Source of the DNA: a virus
Direction: 5' to 3' (one strand)
Virus record (IMG/VR): IMGVR_UViG_3300002835_000416
Span: 1 to 40,758 of that record
DNA: 40,758 bases
Positions 7,168 to 14,897 of the stretch are shown here, piece by piece (within the stretch, counting starts at the first letter, position 1; every line of letters starts with the position of its first letter). The notes under the pieces are model-generated. The model had not been told where the DNA came from. It was given only the letters and a program-made list of their open reading frames with translations, and ran no database searches. The translations under genes were made by a program, and so were the position numbers.

Positions 7168-7866
7168 TCAAACGTATCCTAACTCCAGTTTAGAGATGAT
7201 GTAGGATTTTACCAATGCACTACGCACGATATCTTCCTTACCAAACTCAATTTTTTCAAAGCAAGACATTTTATCAAGAATATTCATGAATGTCAAGAGT
7301 CCTCTGCGTTCTTCATGCTTTGCCAAATCAGTCTGACGAAAATCTCCGCAGAACACGATACGACAATTGTTACCAACACGAGTCATGACAGTATCCAACT
7401 CTTGTTGAATCATGTTTTGACATTCATCGACAATGATGATTGCATCATTGAATGTAACTCCGCGCAAGAATGAAGTCGTGGTAAAATCCAACATGCGCTT
7501 CATCTTGAGTATATCATAGCCATCGCCACGACCAAATAAATCATCGCAAATCATCTTGTATGGCTCTTCATACACTTTTGCTTTTTCCTTTGCGGAGCCT
7601 GGCAGAAATCCCATATCGCGAGAAGGAACTACGCTGCGTATGACGACAATGTGTTTGTATCTGGATTTGTTTAGAACTTCATTTAGTGCCAGATATAGAG
7701 AGATGTATGTTTTACCTGTTCCGGCAACGCCGTGTAGAAGAAGATGTTTGCCTTGCTCAAAGGCCTTGAATGTTGATGATTGATTTAGTGTTAGTGGTGA
7801 TATTGTTCGTAGAGAGAAATGATTTTGTTGCTGTTGTTGATTTAACTTCTTCTTTTTCTTTGACAT
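7168..7866 (-). CDS. phoH: PhoH-like P-loop ATPase
   Basis: 232 aa. Walker A GVAGTGKT (about 46-53) and Walker B IIIVDECQN (about 145-153) are present, with the PhoH-typical PGSAKEKAKVYEEPY segment and CGDFRQTDL (about 171-179). It starts with a Lys/Gln-rich tract. PhoH-family proteins are ATPases linked to RNA metabolism and phosphate starvation and are common in T4-like phages. RBS GAGAGG. A hairpin at 7887-7920 lies just upstream. Confidence 0.88.
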   Translation of the reverse strand: MSKKKKKLNQQQQQNHFSLRTISPLTLNQSSTFKAFEQGKHLLLHGVAGTGKTYISLYLALNEVLNKSRYKHIVVIRSVVPSRDMGFLPGSAKEKAKVYEEPYKMICDDLFGRGDGYDILKMKRMLDFTTTSFLRGVTFNDAIIIVDECQNMIQQELDTVMTRVGNNCRIVFCGDFRQTDLAKHEERRGLLTFMNILDKMSCFEKIEFGKEDIVRSALVKSYIISKLELGYV

Positions 7867-7886
7867 GTACGCCTCTCTGAAATGAC

Positions 7887-7920
7887 AAAGAGGACCTTGC
7901 GTTTTCGCGAGATCCTCTTT
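7887..7920 (-). terminator. Hairpin between the FmdB-like gene and phoH
   Basis: Inverted repeat AAAGAGGA...TCCTCTTT with inner GCG/CGC around an AAAA loop, followed on the - strand by TGTCATTT. It probably terminates or attenuates transcripts coming from 7967-8829. The T-run is weak. Confidence 0.5.
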
Positions 7921-7966
7921 GCGTGTTGAATACTGTTTTATACACGGGAGAAATGGGACTAATCAC

Positions 7967-8227
7967 TCACCACTCTCTTGGAATGTTGAATTTCGAAGTC
8001 TTCAGATTATTGCCATGAACTTTTTCCTTCATGCGACCAATAACTCCTTTTTGAAAATCTGCTGGCGGCTTGGTGATTCCTAGACGAACCGAATCACCTA
8101 AAGTCATTCTGGTGACAGCCTGCTTGATATGTTTGTTCTTTTTGAGATACTTTTCCATGTCTGCAATAGACATCTGCATCTCAAATGTTTCACCAGTTTC
8201 TTCATTGATAAAATCATACGTTGGCAT
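7967..8227 (-). CDS. FmdB-like conserved phage protein lacking the zinc cysteines
   Basis: 86 aa, starting MPTYDFINEETGETFEMQM, the same opening as FmdB-type zinc ribbons, but the CxxC cysteines are absent. The C-terminal half (DSVRLGITKPPADFQKGVIG and a basic KEKVHGNN segment) resembles a family often present in T4-like cyanophages. Role unknown; a regulatory function is only inference. Confidence 0.6.
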   Translation of the reverse strand: MPTYDFINEETGETFEMQMSIADMEKYLKKNKHIKQAVTRMTLGDSVRLGITKPPADFQKGVIGRMKEKVHGNNLKTSKFNIPREW

Positions 8228-8259
8228 AATATAATCCTGGTTTGAGGTTGAACATACTC

Positions 8260-8829
8260 TTATTTAGTAAACCAAGACGGTACATCACGATTCTTCCATG
8301 ATGCCATACGAGCCTTAGCACCACGGTAATAATTGTGATATGACGCAATGCTGTCGCCAGTAACCTTGTACTCATCTGGCATTGCAGGTGTCGGCTCCGT
8401 GAATCCCTTATGAGGAAAATCCTTCATGGGAGGAGTCGCAAGATGACGAGCAACAATTTCGCACTTGTGATCCTTACCATATCGATACTTGTATTCATTG
8501 ATAAGGGCAAATGTTAGATCCGACAACCAAACATAGTTCTCCAATGACTGACGAACCCACACAGCCGACGGATGATTTACATGCGTAGCCTGATAGATGA
8601 TCTTGTCAGCTTCTGGATGATCTTCCAGCACCCATCGCTTGATATTACGAAAACGTGCCGGATGCAATGATCCTGCAACATATCGTTTTTCAATTGTTGG
8701 AACACCGTCAATCAAACGACGAGCCGTAGAAAGCAACTGACAGCTTTCCAGAATCATCTTGACTACATGTTTGTCCACATGCCATTGGGCACACTGAGCA
8801 TGATCGTGAGAAAGATAAAAGATATTCAT
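8260..8829 (-). CDS. Conserved T4-superfamily protein (MNIFYL...HVDKHVVKMILE family)
   Basis: 189 aa, starting MNIFYLSHDHAQCAQWHVDK, then HVVKMILESCQLLSTARRLIDG, with a conserved NHPSAVWVRQSLENYVWLS (about 84-102) and a C-terminal WKNRDVPSWF. Relatives are common in T4-like phages and are sometimes labelled pyrimidine-dimer glycosylase-like; I do not see evidence for that activity. The His-rich N-terminal segment could bind metal. Driven by the early promoter at 8837-8865. Confidence 0.65.
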   Translation of the reverse strand: MNIFYLSHDHAQCAQWHVDKHVVKMILESCQLLSTARRLIDGVPTIEKRYVAGSLHPARFRNIKRWVLEDHPEADKIIYQATHVNHPSAVWVRQSLENYVWLSDLTFALINEYKYRYGKDHKCEIVARHLATPPMKDFPHKGFTEPTPAMPDEYKVTGDSIASYHNYYRGAKARMASWKNRDVPSWFTK

Positions 8830-8832
8830 GAT

Positions 8833-8840
8833 TATAAATA
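8833..8840 (+). promoter_or_regulatory. T4-type late promoter (TATAAATA) for dps
   Basis: Exact TATAAATA consensus on the + strand, about 28 nt before the preferred dps start. The predicted transcription start is near 8846. It overlaps the -10 box of the divergent early promoter. Confidence 0.8.
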
Positions 8841-8865
8841 TATCATACCTCTAGAGGAATGTCAA
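8837..8865 (-). promoter_or_regulatory. Sigma70-type promoter for the 8260-8829 gene
   Basis: TTGACA (8860-8865), 17-nt spacer, TATATT (8837-8842) on the - strand, ending about 8 nt before the ATG, so the leader is extremely short. It overlaps the + strand TATAAATA and the first codons upstream of dps. Confidence 0.7.
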
Positions 8866-8867
8866 CT

Positions 8868-9428
8868 ATGTCCGAAAATGAAAATGTGATTCAAGAAGAA
8901 GTCCAAGATACAACAGAAACTGTTCTAAATGAGGAACTTCTGGAAGAACAATTGGGCAAACCAGATCTTGTGCGTACAATGCACATTGTACTAGCAAATA
9001 CATTCAGCATGTATCTTCTCGCACACAAGTATCATTGGAATGTTGAAGGTCCATTCTTTTCAGCCTATCATGATTTCTTCTCCAAGGTCTATGTGCAACT
9101 GTTTGAAGAAGTCGATACTGCTGCCGAACAAATTCGCGCACTTGGTTCATATGCACCAGGAACAATGAAGGAATTTGAATCGCTATCGACAATGTCGGAC
9201 ACGGCAGAAATTCCTGGATCAAAAAATATGTTCGCTCGTCTGCTAGCCGCTAATTCCGCATTGGTCGATTCAATCAATGCAGCAAGAGGGCTAGCAGAAC
9301 GCGAAGACAATTACGGTCTCGTCAATTACTTGGAAGACCGCCTTGATAAACATGCAAAACTAGCATGGATGATCAAGAGCCATATGGTTGGTCAAGAACG
9401 CACAATGGGTATGCGACCAACCGACTAA
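8868..9428 (+). CDS. dps: Dps-like ferritin (DNA protection / iron storage)
   Basis: 186 aa from the ATG at 8868, preferred over 8859 because the AGAGG Shine-Dalgarno is 10 nt from the former and abuts the latter. The Dps core is clear: LAHKYHWNVEGPFFSAYHDF (His ligand region), VQLFEEVDTAAEQIRALG (D/E ferroxidase ligands), and C-terminal LEDRLDKHAKLAWMIKSHM. Dps oxidises Fe(II) with peroxide and shields DNA. An acidic extension precedes the core. It is alone on the + strand in this block and under a late promoter, suggesting a virion-assembly-time or late protective role. Confidence 0.88.
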   Translation: MSENENVIQEEVQDTTETVLNEELLEEQLGKPDLVRTMHIVLANTFSMYLLAHKYHWNVEGPFFSAYHDFFSKVYVQLFEEVDTAAEQIRALGSYAPGTMKEFESLSTMSDTAEIPGSKNMFARLLAANSALVDSINAARGLAEREDNYGLVNYLEDRLDKHAKLAWMIKSHMVGQERTMGMRPTD

Positions 9429-9722
9429 TTACTTGGTATCTTTAGTTGGTGTCACAGACACATACTTGTCTTCTGTGGAATCCTTATTGACAATCATTGA
9501 ATCATCAATCGTCAATTCACTATCGTCAAGTTCATCAAACTCTGAATCATCATACTCCTTGACGATCTCAAGACTCTCTACCCAGGTAAATCCTACTGCG
9601 CGCATGAACTGAGCAAGATGCCATGTGACATTGTCAGCCAGATCGGACTGAAACTCATACGTCACAGTAGCTGCCATATCGTCGGCAGTATCATCAACAG
9701 ACTTTAGAATATACTTGACCAT
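9429..9722 (-). CDS. Acidic hypothetical protein converging on dps
   Basis: 97 aa. The N-terminal half is ordered (MVKYILKSVDDTADDM...FMRAVGFTWVESLEIV); the C-terminal half is Asp/Glu/Ser-rich. Its stop codon directly abuts the dps stop with no intergenic space. RBS AAAGG. No family recognised. Confidence 0.6.
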   Translation of the reverse strand: MVKYILKSVDDTADDMAATVTYEFQSDLADNVTWHLAQFMRAVGFTWVESLEIVKEYDDSEFDELDDSELTIDDSMIVNKDSTEDKYVSVTPTKDTK

Positions 9723-9734
9723 GATATAAACCTT

Positions 9735-10769
9735 TCATTTCATTGGTGTTAGTGTAAGAGCATTTTTACGCACAAGCTCTCTCTGTGCCTTCGTCAATGG
9801 CACAAGACCCTTTTTCTCAAGGTATCCATTCTCAGCCATGGAACGATCTGAAACATACTCAGCTATGAAATCTCTAATGCCAGGAATAACTTCAGCATGA
9901 GCATTCTTGACATAGACAAACAAGGAACGAGCGACTGGATATTTCTGTGTAGAGATATTTTCAAACTCTGGCTCTACCTCATCAATCTTTAATCCAATAA
10001 GCTTGTCTACGTTTTCTTCCAAGAACGAGTATCCAAAGACTCCAATAATTAGATTGTTCTTGTTAGAGACCAGTCTCTGAACAATTAGATTATCATTTTC
10101 ACCAGCCTCAATGAACTTGCCATCTTCACGAATTGAAGAGCAGGCAGCTTGCTTCTGTCTTGCATCTTGCAGAGACTTGATTTCATCGAAACTCTTGCAG
10201 CCATGATCCATTACCATTTCAACAAATGCATCGCGCGTTCCAGAAGTCGGAGGCGGTCCCATGACTTCAATTGGAGCGTTTGGTAGTTTAGGATCAATCT
10301 CATTCCATTTCTGGTAGAAATTATTTACAAGCTTACCGTCCTTTGGCACCTGACGAGCCAAAGCAAGCCAAACGTGTTCGCGTGTCAAACTAAAAGGCTT
10401 TACATCCTTGCGAACCGCAAATACGATGCCATCATATCCAATCATTACTTCAGTAATGCTCGTTACACCATTCTTGGCGCAAAGTTCAATTTCTGATTTA
10501 GTGATCGGACGAGATGCATTTGAAATGTCTGGGTGCTGTGTTCCTATACCGGCACAGAACAGACGAAATCCACCACCCGTTCCAGTAGATTCTACAATAG
10601 GCGCCTTCAGACCTGATGTTCGACTGAAATTTTCAGCAACCGTTGTAGTAAATGGAAAAACTGTCGATGATCCAACAGCACGAATTTGATCTCTTGCGTT
10701 TTGTGCATATGCTGCAAATGAAATGCAAAGTATTGCTAAGACAGTAGTAAAAATCGTCTTGATATTCAT
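9735..10769 (-). CDS. pstS: PstS-like periplasmic phosphate-binding protein
   Basis: 344 aa from the ATG at 10769, chosen for its GAGGTG Shine-Dalgarno. Residues 1-22 are a Sec signal peptide (MNIKTIFTTVLAILCISFAA, cleavage near AYA/QN). The phosphate-binding loops of PstS are visible: VGSSTVFPFT (about 32-41), STGTGGGFRLFCAG (about 61-74), NASRPIT (84-90), and PPTSGTRDAFVE. PstS captures phosphate for the host PstCAB transporter; phage copies are thought to boost uptake during infection. Codons 63-85 are duplicated in an unrelated gene at 20429-20495. Confidence 0.9.
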   Translation of the reverse strand: MNIKTIFTTVLAILCISFAAYAQNARDQIRAVGSSTVFPFTTTVAENFSRTSGLKAPIVESTGTGGGFRLFCAGIGTQHPDISNASRPITKSEIELCAKNGVTSITEVMIGYDGIVFAVRKDVKPFSLTREHVWLALARQVPKDGKLVNNFYQKWNEIDPKLPNAPIEVMGPPPTSGTRDAFVEMVMDHGCKSFDEIKSLQDARQKQAACSSIREDGKFIEAGENDNLIVQRLVSNKNNLIIGVFGYSFLEENVDKLIGLKIDEVEPEFENISTQKYPVARSLFVYVKNAHAEVIPGIRDFIAEYVSDRSMAENGYLEKKGLVPLTKAQRELVRKNALTLTPMK

Positions 10770-10881
10770 GTGACACCTCAATTATCTTTTTGTGAACGAA
10801 ACAAGTGTTCAACAAGTATGTATGCCTTAGACGGCGTCAATTGAACTTCCTGGATATAATTTCATGAAACTGTAATCTTGA

Positions 10882-11139
10882 TCACCATTCGCCGACCTGC
10901 TTCTTTAGACGATAGTAATCATTCGCCAGTTCTTCCAATGTCAAATGTTCGCCATCAGGAAATGTAAATGCATATTGAATTTGAAAAATCAATTGACCAT
11001 TTTGCTTTTCAAGATATTCAATCTCGGCAACAGCGTTATCCAATGCTTGCTGATGTGCGGCAATAGCAGCCGATAATTCGCGCAGCGAATCCTTGACCTG
11101 CTTCGTGACTTCAATCTTCTGAGAACTAGGTTTGTCCAC
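10882..11139 (-). CDS. Coiled-coil hypothetical protein, GTG start
   Basis: 85 aa; starts with GTG overlapping the end of the upstream gene, with AAGGGCG as Shine-Dalgarno. Residues 9-52 form a heptad-like helix (SLRELSAAIAAHQQALDNAV), followed by a short LTLEELANDYYRLKKQ helix. Function unknown. Confidence 0.6.
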   Translation of the reverse strand: MDKPSSQKIEVTKQVKDSLRELSAAIAAHQQALDNAVAEIEYLEKQNGQLIFQIQYAFTFPDGEHLTLEELANDYYRLKKQVGEW

Positions 11140-11338
11140 AGTATTCGCCCTTTCTTCCCATGGTCAAGTTCTTTTCGCCGCGAATCTCAGCATTGCGATA
11201 TGACCAACATTGACCATTTGAATCAAGAAAGCAAACCCAAATAAGATCATGCTCAGGACCATAGTCAATCAATGCTACGGCCTGAGCACGACCTTTTGGT
11301 GTAATCACGGGGATCGTAGGATTCAGTTGCAGAATCAT
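11126..11338 (-). CDS. Conserved short phage protein (LNPxIPVxTPKG family)
   Basis: 70 aa, starting MILQLNPTIPVITPKGRAQA, then DYGPEHDLIWVCFLDSNGQC. The same opening and DYGPEH/WVCFLD pattern recur in many phages; function not known. Overlaps both neighbours by 4-14 nt. Confidence 0.65.
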   Translation of the reverse strand: MILQLNPTIPVITPKGRAQAVALIDYGPEHDLIWVCFLDSNGQCWSYRNAEIRGEKNLTMGRKGEYCGQT

Positions 11339-11811
11339 ACGACCACCACAAGATTGTTTTCGACAACCTTTACCTGGACGAGTGGGGTCCGAATATCACC
11401 CACATCAGGATCAACACTATTACGGCCATACTTAGTATAGTCTCGGCCGCCATCAATGAATACAGTTCCATCCTTGCTTCTCCGATAATCGTGTCGATAC
11501 CCAGAAACGACAATCTCTCCATCATCCGCAACAGCACCCAGTATCGGATGCTCAAATGCGGACATCGCATTCGTGATCATTACATGCTTCGTCAGAGGAT
11601 GACGATACATGCCAAAGTAATGCGTATGGCCCTTGATGACATCAGGATACGGCTGATAGAATACATCAACCGGCGTATCATTCCAAGATCCATCAGTTCT
11701 CTTGATACAAAAAGAACCAACGAACTTGCCGCCGTAATGATCTTCAATAGTCTTTATACCGTCGGCTGAGAAATGATACCCTTCGGAAGGCTTGGTGAAG
11801 TATCTTTCCAT
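11335..11811 (-). CDS. Hypothetical phage protein
   Basis: 158 aa, starting MERYFTKPSEGYHFSADGIK; beta-rich in appearance with paired hydrophobic strands (GEIVVSGYRHDYRRSKDGTV, VQVKVVENNLVVVV). No family recognised. Its first 58 nt overlap the 3' end of the next gene upstream, and its ATG is 4 nt into the overlap with the downstream gene's stop. Confidence 0.6.
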   Translation of the reverse strand: MERYFTKPSEGYHFSADGIKTIEDHYGGKFVGSFCIKRTDGSWNDTPVDVFYQPYPDVIKGHTHYFGMYRHPLTKHVMITNAMSAFEHPILGAVADDGEIVVSGYRHDYRRSKDGTVFIDGGRDYTKYGRNSVDPDVGDIRTPLVQVKVVENNLVVVV

Positions 11812-12077
11812 GGTATATTGAACCTTTCACAAATCGTATTCACAAATCTATTGTAGTCTATTCTATCGGCGCCGTCAAGAACTTTTTTCTCTGGATTCTC
11901 GCATTCGCGCAATGTCGCAAGCAAATCCAATACGACCAATTTCGTATAGAATTCAATGCTTGGTTCGGGACAGAAATAATCGGTGCCTTCGCGGCAATAC
12001 CACTTTTTGGAAGAATTGTCATAAACGAAAAGGTCTTGTCTTGGATCTCTCAGGATCCGATCTATGTTTATGTTCAT
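11754..12077 (-). CDS. Hypothetical phage protein
   Basis: 107 aa, MNINIDRILRDPRQDLFVYD at the start, three cysteines, Pro-rich C-terminus. The 58-nt overlap with the following gene suggests either coupled translation or a shorter true C-terminus in one of them. No family recognised. Confidence 0.5.
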   Translation of the reverse strand: MNINIDRILRDPRQDLFVYDNSSKKWYCREGTDYFCPEPSIEFYTKLVVLDLLATLRECENPEKKVLDGADRIDYNRFVNTICERFNIPWKDTSPSLPKGIISQPTV

Positions 12078-12146
12078 GTTCTGAAATCCACATCATTGGA
12101 GTGTGTATATGTTTCATCAGATACATGATATGCGAAACTTATTTAT

Positions 12147-12329
12147 TCATTCATCATCAAATGGCAGATATCCATCATACTCGGTAACATACTGCATCGC
12201 CGCCTCATATGCACGATCACGGCTCTCAAAAACTGGAGCCCTTGGTTCCTCGATACCACCTTCATATAGATGAAGCTTGTAGCTACGATGGAGAGAATCA
12301 ACCATTTCAACAATCTTGTAGGATCTCAT
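12147..12329 (-). CDS. Small hypothetical protein
   Basis: 60 aa, MRSYKIVEMVDSLHRSYKLH; acidic C-terminus. It begins 1 nt after the stop of the late-promoter gene at 12331-12927 and is probably co-transcribed with it. Confidence 0.5.
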   Translation of the reverse strand: MRSYKIVEMVDSLHRSYKLHLYEGGIEEPRAPVFESRDRAYEAAMQYVTEYDGYLPFDDE

Positions 12330-12330
12330 T

Positions 12331-12927
12331 TCAAACTCTCTTCAAACTCTTTCCGGGTGTACCAAACATCAACTTTGTGTGCCAATGGTCGCCAATTTTT
12401 CTTTGATAGAAATGTTCAGCGAACTCGGGATGGCGTTGTATCTCAGGATCATCTGCGGGTGGACGACGTATCTCCGTGTCACCACCCAAGGTCTTTTGGA
12501 CATGTTCATATGGAATTATATGCTTCTTCAAATGCTCGGCTCCAACAACCTTCTTGGTGAACGATAGAGCCGAAGCAGATCTCTCGCCATATGCACGACC
12601 GCGAACAACATCATCACGATAGATCTGAGCTACGCCCTTCTTGCCTTCTTCAGAACCATCAGTCGCTGTAGCCACGGACTTGCGTCCATTTGTATCCTTA
12701 TAGAGGACAACGCCACGAATCTTGCCGCCCTGTCGATGGATCTTCCACATCGGAATATTCTTGTCCATGTCTTCGGGGCTACGAAAGCCAGATCCCTGTA
12801 TGCCACCAATCTTTGCATAGGCCTTTTGCAGCATATCATGGATCTCGGCGGCATGTTGCTGCCTGCGCGGATCACCGGGAAAAAGATTGATGAATCGTTC
12901 TTGTAGAAAATGCTTGAATGTCTTCAT
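12331..12927 (-). CDS. Conserved phage protein with MKTFKHFLQE start, possibly GNAT-like
   Basis: 198 aa from the ATG at 12927. The opening MKTFKHFLQE is typical of T4-superfamily structural or late proteins. The body (LFPGDPRRQQHAAEIHDMLQ, KAYAKIGGIQGSGFRSPEDM, GGKIRGVVLYKDTNGRKSVA) resembles an acetyltransferase-like phage family, though the catalytic role is unproven. An exact TATAAATA lies 5 nt before the start, predicting a leaderless late transcript. An alternative ATG at 12933 lies inside the promoter and is rejected. Confidence 0.65.
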   Translation of the reverse strand: MKTFKHFLQERFINLFPGDPRRQQHAAEIHDMLQKAYAKIGGIQGSGFRSPEDMDKNIPMWKIHRQGGKIRGVVLYKDTNGRKSVATATDGSEEGKKGVAQIYRDDVVRGRAYGERSASALSFTKKVVGAEHLKKHIIPYEHVQKTLGGDTEIRRPPADDPEIQRHPEFAEHFYQRKIGDHWHTKLMFGTPGKSLKRV

Positions 12928-12932
12928 GGACA

Positions 12933-12940
12933 TATTTATA
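12933..12940 (-). promoter_or_regulatory. T4-type late promoter with zero leader
   Basis: TATAAATA on the - strand, followed by TGTCC and then ATG. T4 late transcription starts about 6 nt after this element, which would be the A of the ATG. The element lies inside the end of the 12936-13169 gene. Confidence 0.7.
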
Positions 12941-13169
12941 CATCGGAAGGAATACGAATCTCACGCTCCTGCTTCCATATGACGGAATTTGCGGGGAATC
13001 CGTCAGCAAAGTATCCAGCGACATAATCCCTACCAAACTCCTCGGCATCTTCCTTCGTCGCAAAGAACTGTTCCCACACGCAGTCATCATCTTCGAAGCA
13101 GAAGATTTGATAACCACAGCGACCAGGAAACTCTTCAAGCACCGGATCAACGAAATACGAAAGAATCAT
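12936..13169 (-). CDS. Small acidic hypothetical protein
   Basis: 77 aa, contains FCFEDDDCVWEQFFATKEDA and EEFGRDYVAGYFADG, suggesting an alpha/beta fold with an ATKEDAEEF helix. RBS GAGGAAAT; own promoter at 13199-13227. No family recognised. Confidence 0.6.
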   Translation of the reverse strand: MILSYFVDPVLEEFPGRCGYQIFCFEDDDCVWEQFFATKEDAEEFGRDYVAGYFADGFPANSVIWKQEREIRIPSDV

Positions 13170-13198
13170 GTTATTTCCTCATTGCGACTGACATTATA

Positions 13199-13227
13199 AT
13201 AATAAGACATCGCACTGGTAATGTCAA
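13199..13227 (-). promoter_or_regulatory. Sigma70-type promoter
   Basis: TTGACA (13222-13227), 17-nt spacer, TATTAT (13199-13204), 30 nt before the ATG of the 12936-13169 gene. The -35 lies just inside the upstream gene's stop region. Confidence 0.7.
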
Positions 13228-13394
13228 GCACTTTCCAAATCACGATGACGCATTTCTTTTTCCAGCAAAAGGGAATTGATCGTGTAATATGCTTCCATCA
13301 TCGCACGACCCTTTTCGGTAAGGATCTCGTCAACGGTCTCCGAATTCCTTACATGAAATAGCAAATCCTCAAGTACCCGCTCTTCCCTTGTCAT
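13224..13394 (-). CDS. Small helical hypothetical protein
   Basis: 56 aa from ATG 13394 (AAGGGCG Shine-Dalgarno); a longer GTG start at 13418 is possible. MTREERVLEDLLFHVRNSET and LLLEKEMRHRDLESA look helical. Overlaps the end of the DUF1289 gene. Confidence 0.5.
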   Translation of the reverse strand: MTREERVLEDLLFHVRNSETVDEILTEKGRAMMEAYYTINSLLLEKEMRHRDLESA

Positions 13395-13578
13395 TTCTTT
13401 CGCCCTTTCCCTTTCCACGAGTCATCTCGGTCAATCGAACAAGACAGGTCGCCATCACGGTCAACCGCTCATTCTTGGTCAATCCAGTCCACTCGGCAAT
13501 CTCACGCCGCGTTCGACCACATCCAATGCAGTATCCACTTCCTTCGATACGACAAACCTTCACGCATGGAGTATCCAT
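13369..13578 (-). CDS. DUF1289-family cysteine-rich small protein
   Basis: 69 aa. DTPCVKVCRIEGSGYCIGCG followed by RTRREIAEWTGLTKNER is the DUF1289 signature, with four cysteines in CxxxC...CxxC spacing that likely bind metal. Bacterial relatives are short, uncharacterised proteins. The C-terminus is Lys/Arg/Gly-rich. It starts right after the stop of the oxygenase-like gene. Confidence 0.75.
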   Translation of the reverse strand: MDTPCVKVCRIEGSGYCIGCGRTRREIAEWTGLTKNERLTVMATCLVRLTEMTRGKGKGERNDKGRAGT

Positions 13579-13579
13579 C

Positions 13580-14224
13580 TTATGGACAAACGCTTCCCGT
13601 GATCGTCATGATGAACCTATCCTCGTAACCAAGATTAGCCGCAGTATGCAATTCATGCGTCTCCCATGTCACAATCGATCCCTGCTCCAGCCAATAAAAA
13701 GGCTTGTCCTCAACGATCAATACGTGCCCAAAGCGAGGCTTGGTCAATGTAATCCACAACCTGATGACATCAACGCCATTCATGGAATCCTTGGGCATGT
13801 ATTCCACATTACCATTATTGTCAACGAGATGATACTTGTAGTTGATGTAGTAATCCTTATGTGGAATGTGTATCTTTCCGGGAGTCGACCTCTTTACGTC
13901 GATGCGACAGTCTTCGCGGCGCAGCTTGAAATAATCAAGAATCTCCGACGGAACCAAACCATCAATCTCAGCCGACGTATAATTCGTATATCCAGATTCC
14001 TGGTGATTCTCGTAATTCTTTAAAATCAAATACTCGCGGTGATCGGCAAACATATCCATGTCCTTCACCGCCGAAGATTCCTTGATCCCACCCTTCGTGC
14101 GACTGATGAAGGCTGGAGTACCATCACGATCCCCGCGCGTCTCCTCAGCCATCTCCATGCTCATTGCACATGCAACCAACTTGTCGCAGGTTTCCTTGCT
14201 CATTCTCAAATCATGCAGCTTCAT
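13580..14224 (-). CDS. 2OG-Fe(II) oxygenase-like / aspartyl-hydroxylase-fold protein
   Basis: 214 aa. GKIHIPHKDYYINYKYHL (about 127-144) supplies an HxD motif and VTWETHELHTAANLGYEDRF (about 185-204) the distal His and a possible 2OG-binding Arg, with the strand pair FGHVLIVEDKPFYWLEQGSI between. This order fits the cupin-like double-stranded beta-helix of Fe(II)/2-oxoglutarate dioxygenases of the aspartyl beta-hydroxylase type. Substrate unknown. RBS GGAAGGA. Confidence 0.6.
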   Translation of the reverse strand: MKLHDLRMSKETCDKLVACAMSMEMAEETRGDRDGTPAFISRTKGGIKESSAVKDMDMFADHREYLILKNYENHQESGYTNYTSAEIDGLVPSEILDYFKLRREDCRIDVKRSTPGKIHIPHKDYYINYKYHLVDNNGNVEYMPKDSMNGVDVIRLWITLTKPRFGHVLIVEDKPFYWLEQGSIVTWETHELHTAANLGYEDRFIMTITGSVCP

Positions 14225-14255
14225 GTCATTTCATCCTTCCAGACAGATATTCAGA

Positions 14256-14441
14256 TTATCTACTAACTCGCACCGAAACAGCGCCACTCAGAACAAGAGC
14301 AGCAAACCACGTGAACAAGCTATACTCAATACTTAGCGCAAACAAAGTATTCAGGGACCAAATGATCAAAAGCGGTCCAAAGATAATTATGCCAACAATC
14401 AGGGCAATAATAGCAAAACCAACAACGACACCATTAGTCAT
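14256..14441 (-). CDS. Small membrane protein, two predicted spans
   Basis: 61 aa from ATG 14441, preceded by GAGGAAG. Residues 5-30 (VVVGFAIIALIVGIIIFGPL) and 40-56 (LFTWFAALVLSGAVSV) are hydrophobic spans. Function unknown. Confidence 0.6.
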   Translation of the reverse strand: MTNGVVVGFAIIALIVGIIIFGPLLIIWSLNTLFALSIEYSLFTWFAALVLSGAVSVRVSR

Positions 14442-14452
14442 GTCACACTTCC

Positions 14453-14872
14453 TCAAAAATTGGCTTCATTCTTGAGTGGCACTATTGATACGCCATGAGG
14501 ATTCACATGCACCAAATCAACGCCTATGGAATAGTAGCCATTCGATTCACCATACCAACGAATCGTCACAGACCCCTTGATCGTAGCAAACTCATAGAAC
14601 GTCCACATATATGCATCATCTCTAAAAGCATCCGGATCAGAATCTTCTGAAGTGTCAGAAGTACGCTCCTCAGCACGAACCAAGGGCGAACCAACAAGAT
14701 CATCCAGATCCCCAACGATGTCCTCGACATAAACTCTCTCGCAGCAATCCTGGGAATGATACATGCGATAATGAGTACCGTCTACCATGTGAAAATGCAG
14801 CTCATCATCGCTGCCGATGCGTTCAATACGACCAAAGGTCTTTCCAACCATCTCAGAAACATTCACATACAT
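14453..14872 (-). CDS. DUF7448-like conserved phage protein
   Basis: 139 aa from ATG 14872 (RBS AGGAG, 8 nt). GKTFGRIERIGSDDELHFHM, then YRMYHSQDCCERVYVEDIVG and DLDDLVGSPLVRAEE, form a motif set seen in many phages and bacteria with adjacent cysteines. C-terminal half is beta-rich. Function unknown. Confidence 0.7.
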   Translation of the reverse strand: MYVNVSEMVGKTFGRIERIGSDDELHFHMVDGTHYRMYHSQDCCERVYVEDIVGDLDDLVGSPLVRAEERTSDTSEDSDPDAFRDDAYMWTFYEFATIKGSVTIRWYGESNGYYSIGVDLVHVNPHGVSIVPLKNEANF

Positions 14873-14897
14873 CAGATATTCTCCTCTCAATGAGTGT

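Noticed and set aside
10782-10881. Possible small gene between pstS and the coiled-coil gene, reading LTPSKAYILVEHLFRSQKDN
   Set aside because: Protein-like sequence but no ATG or RBS; only a TTG start is available and the frame is short.
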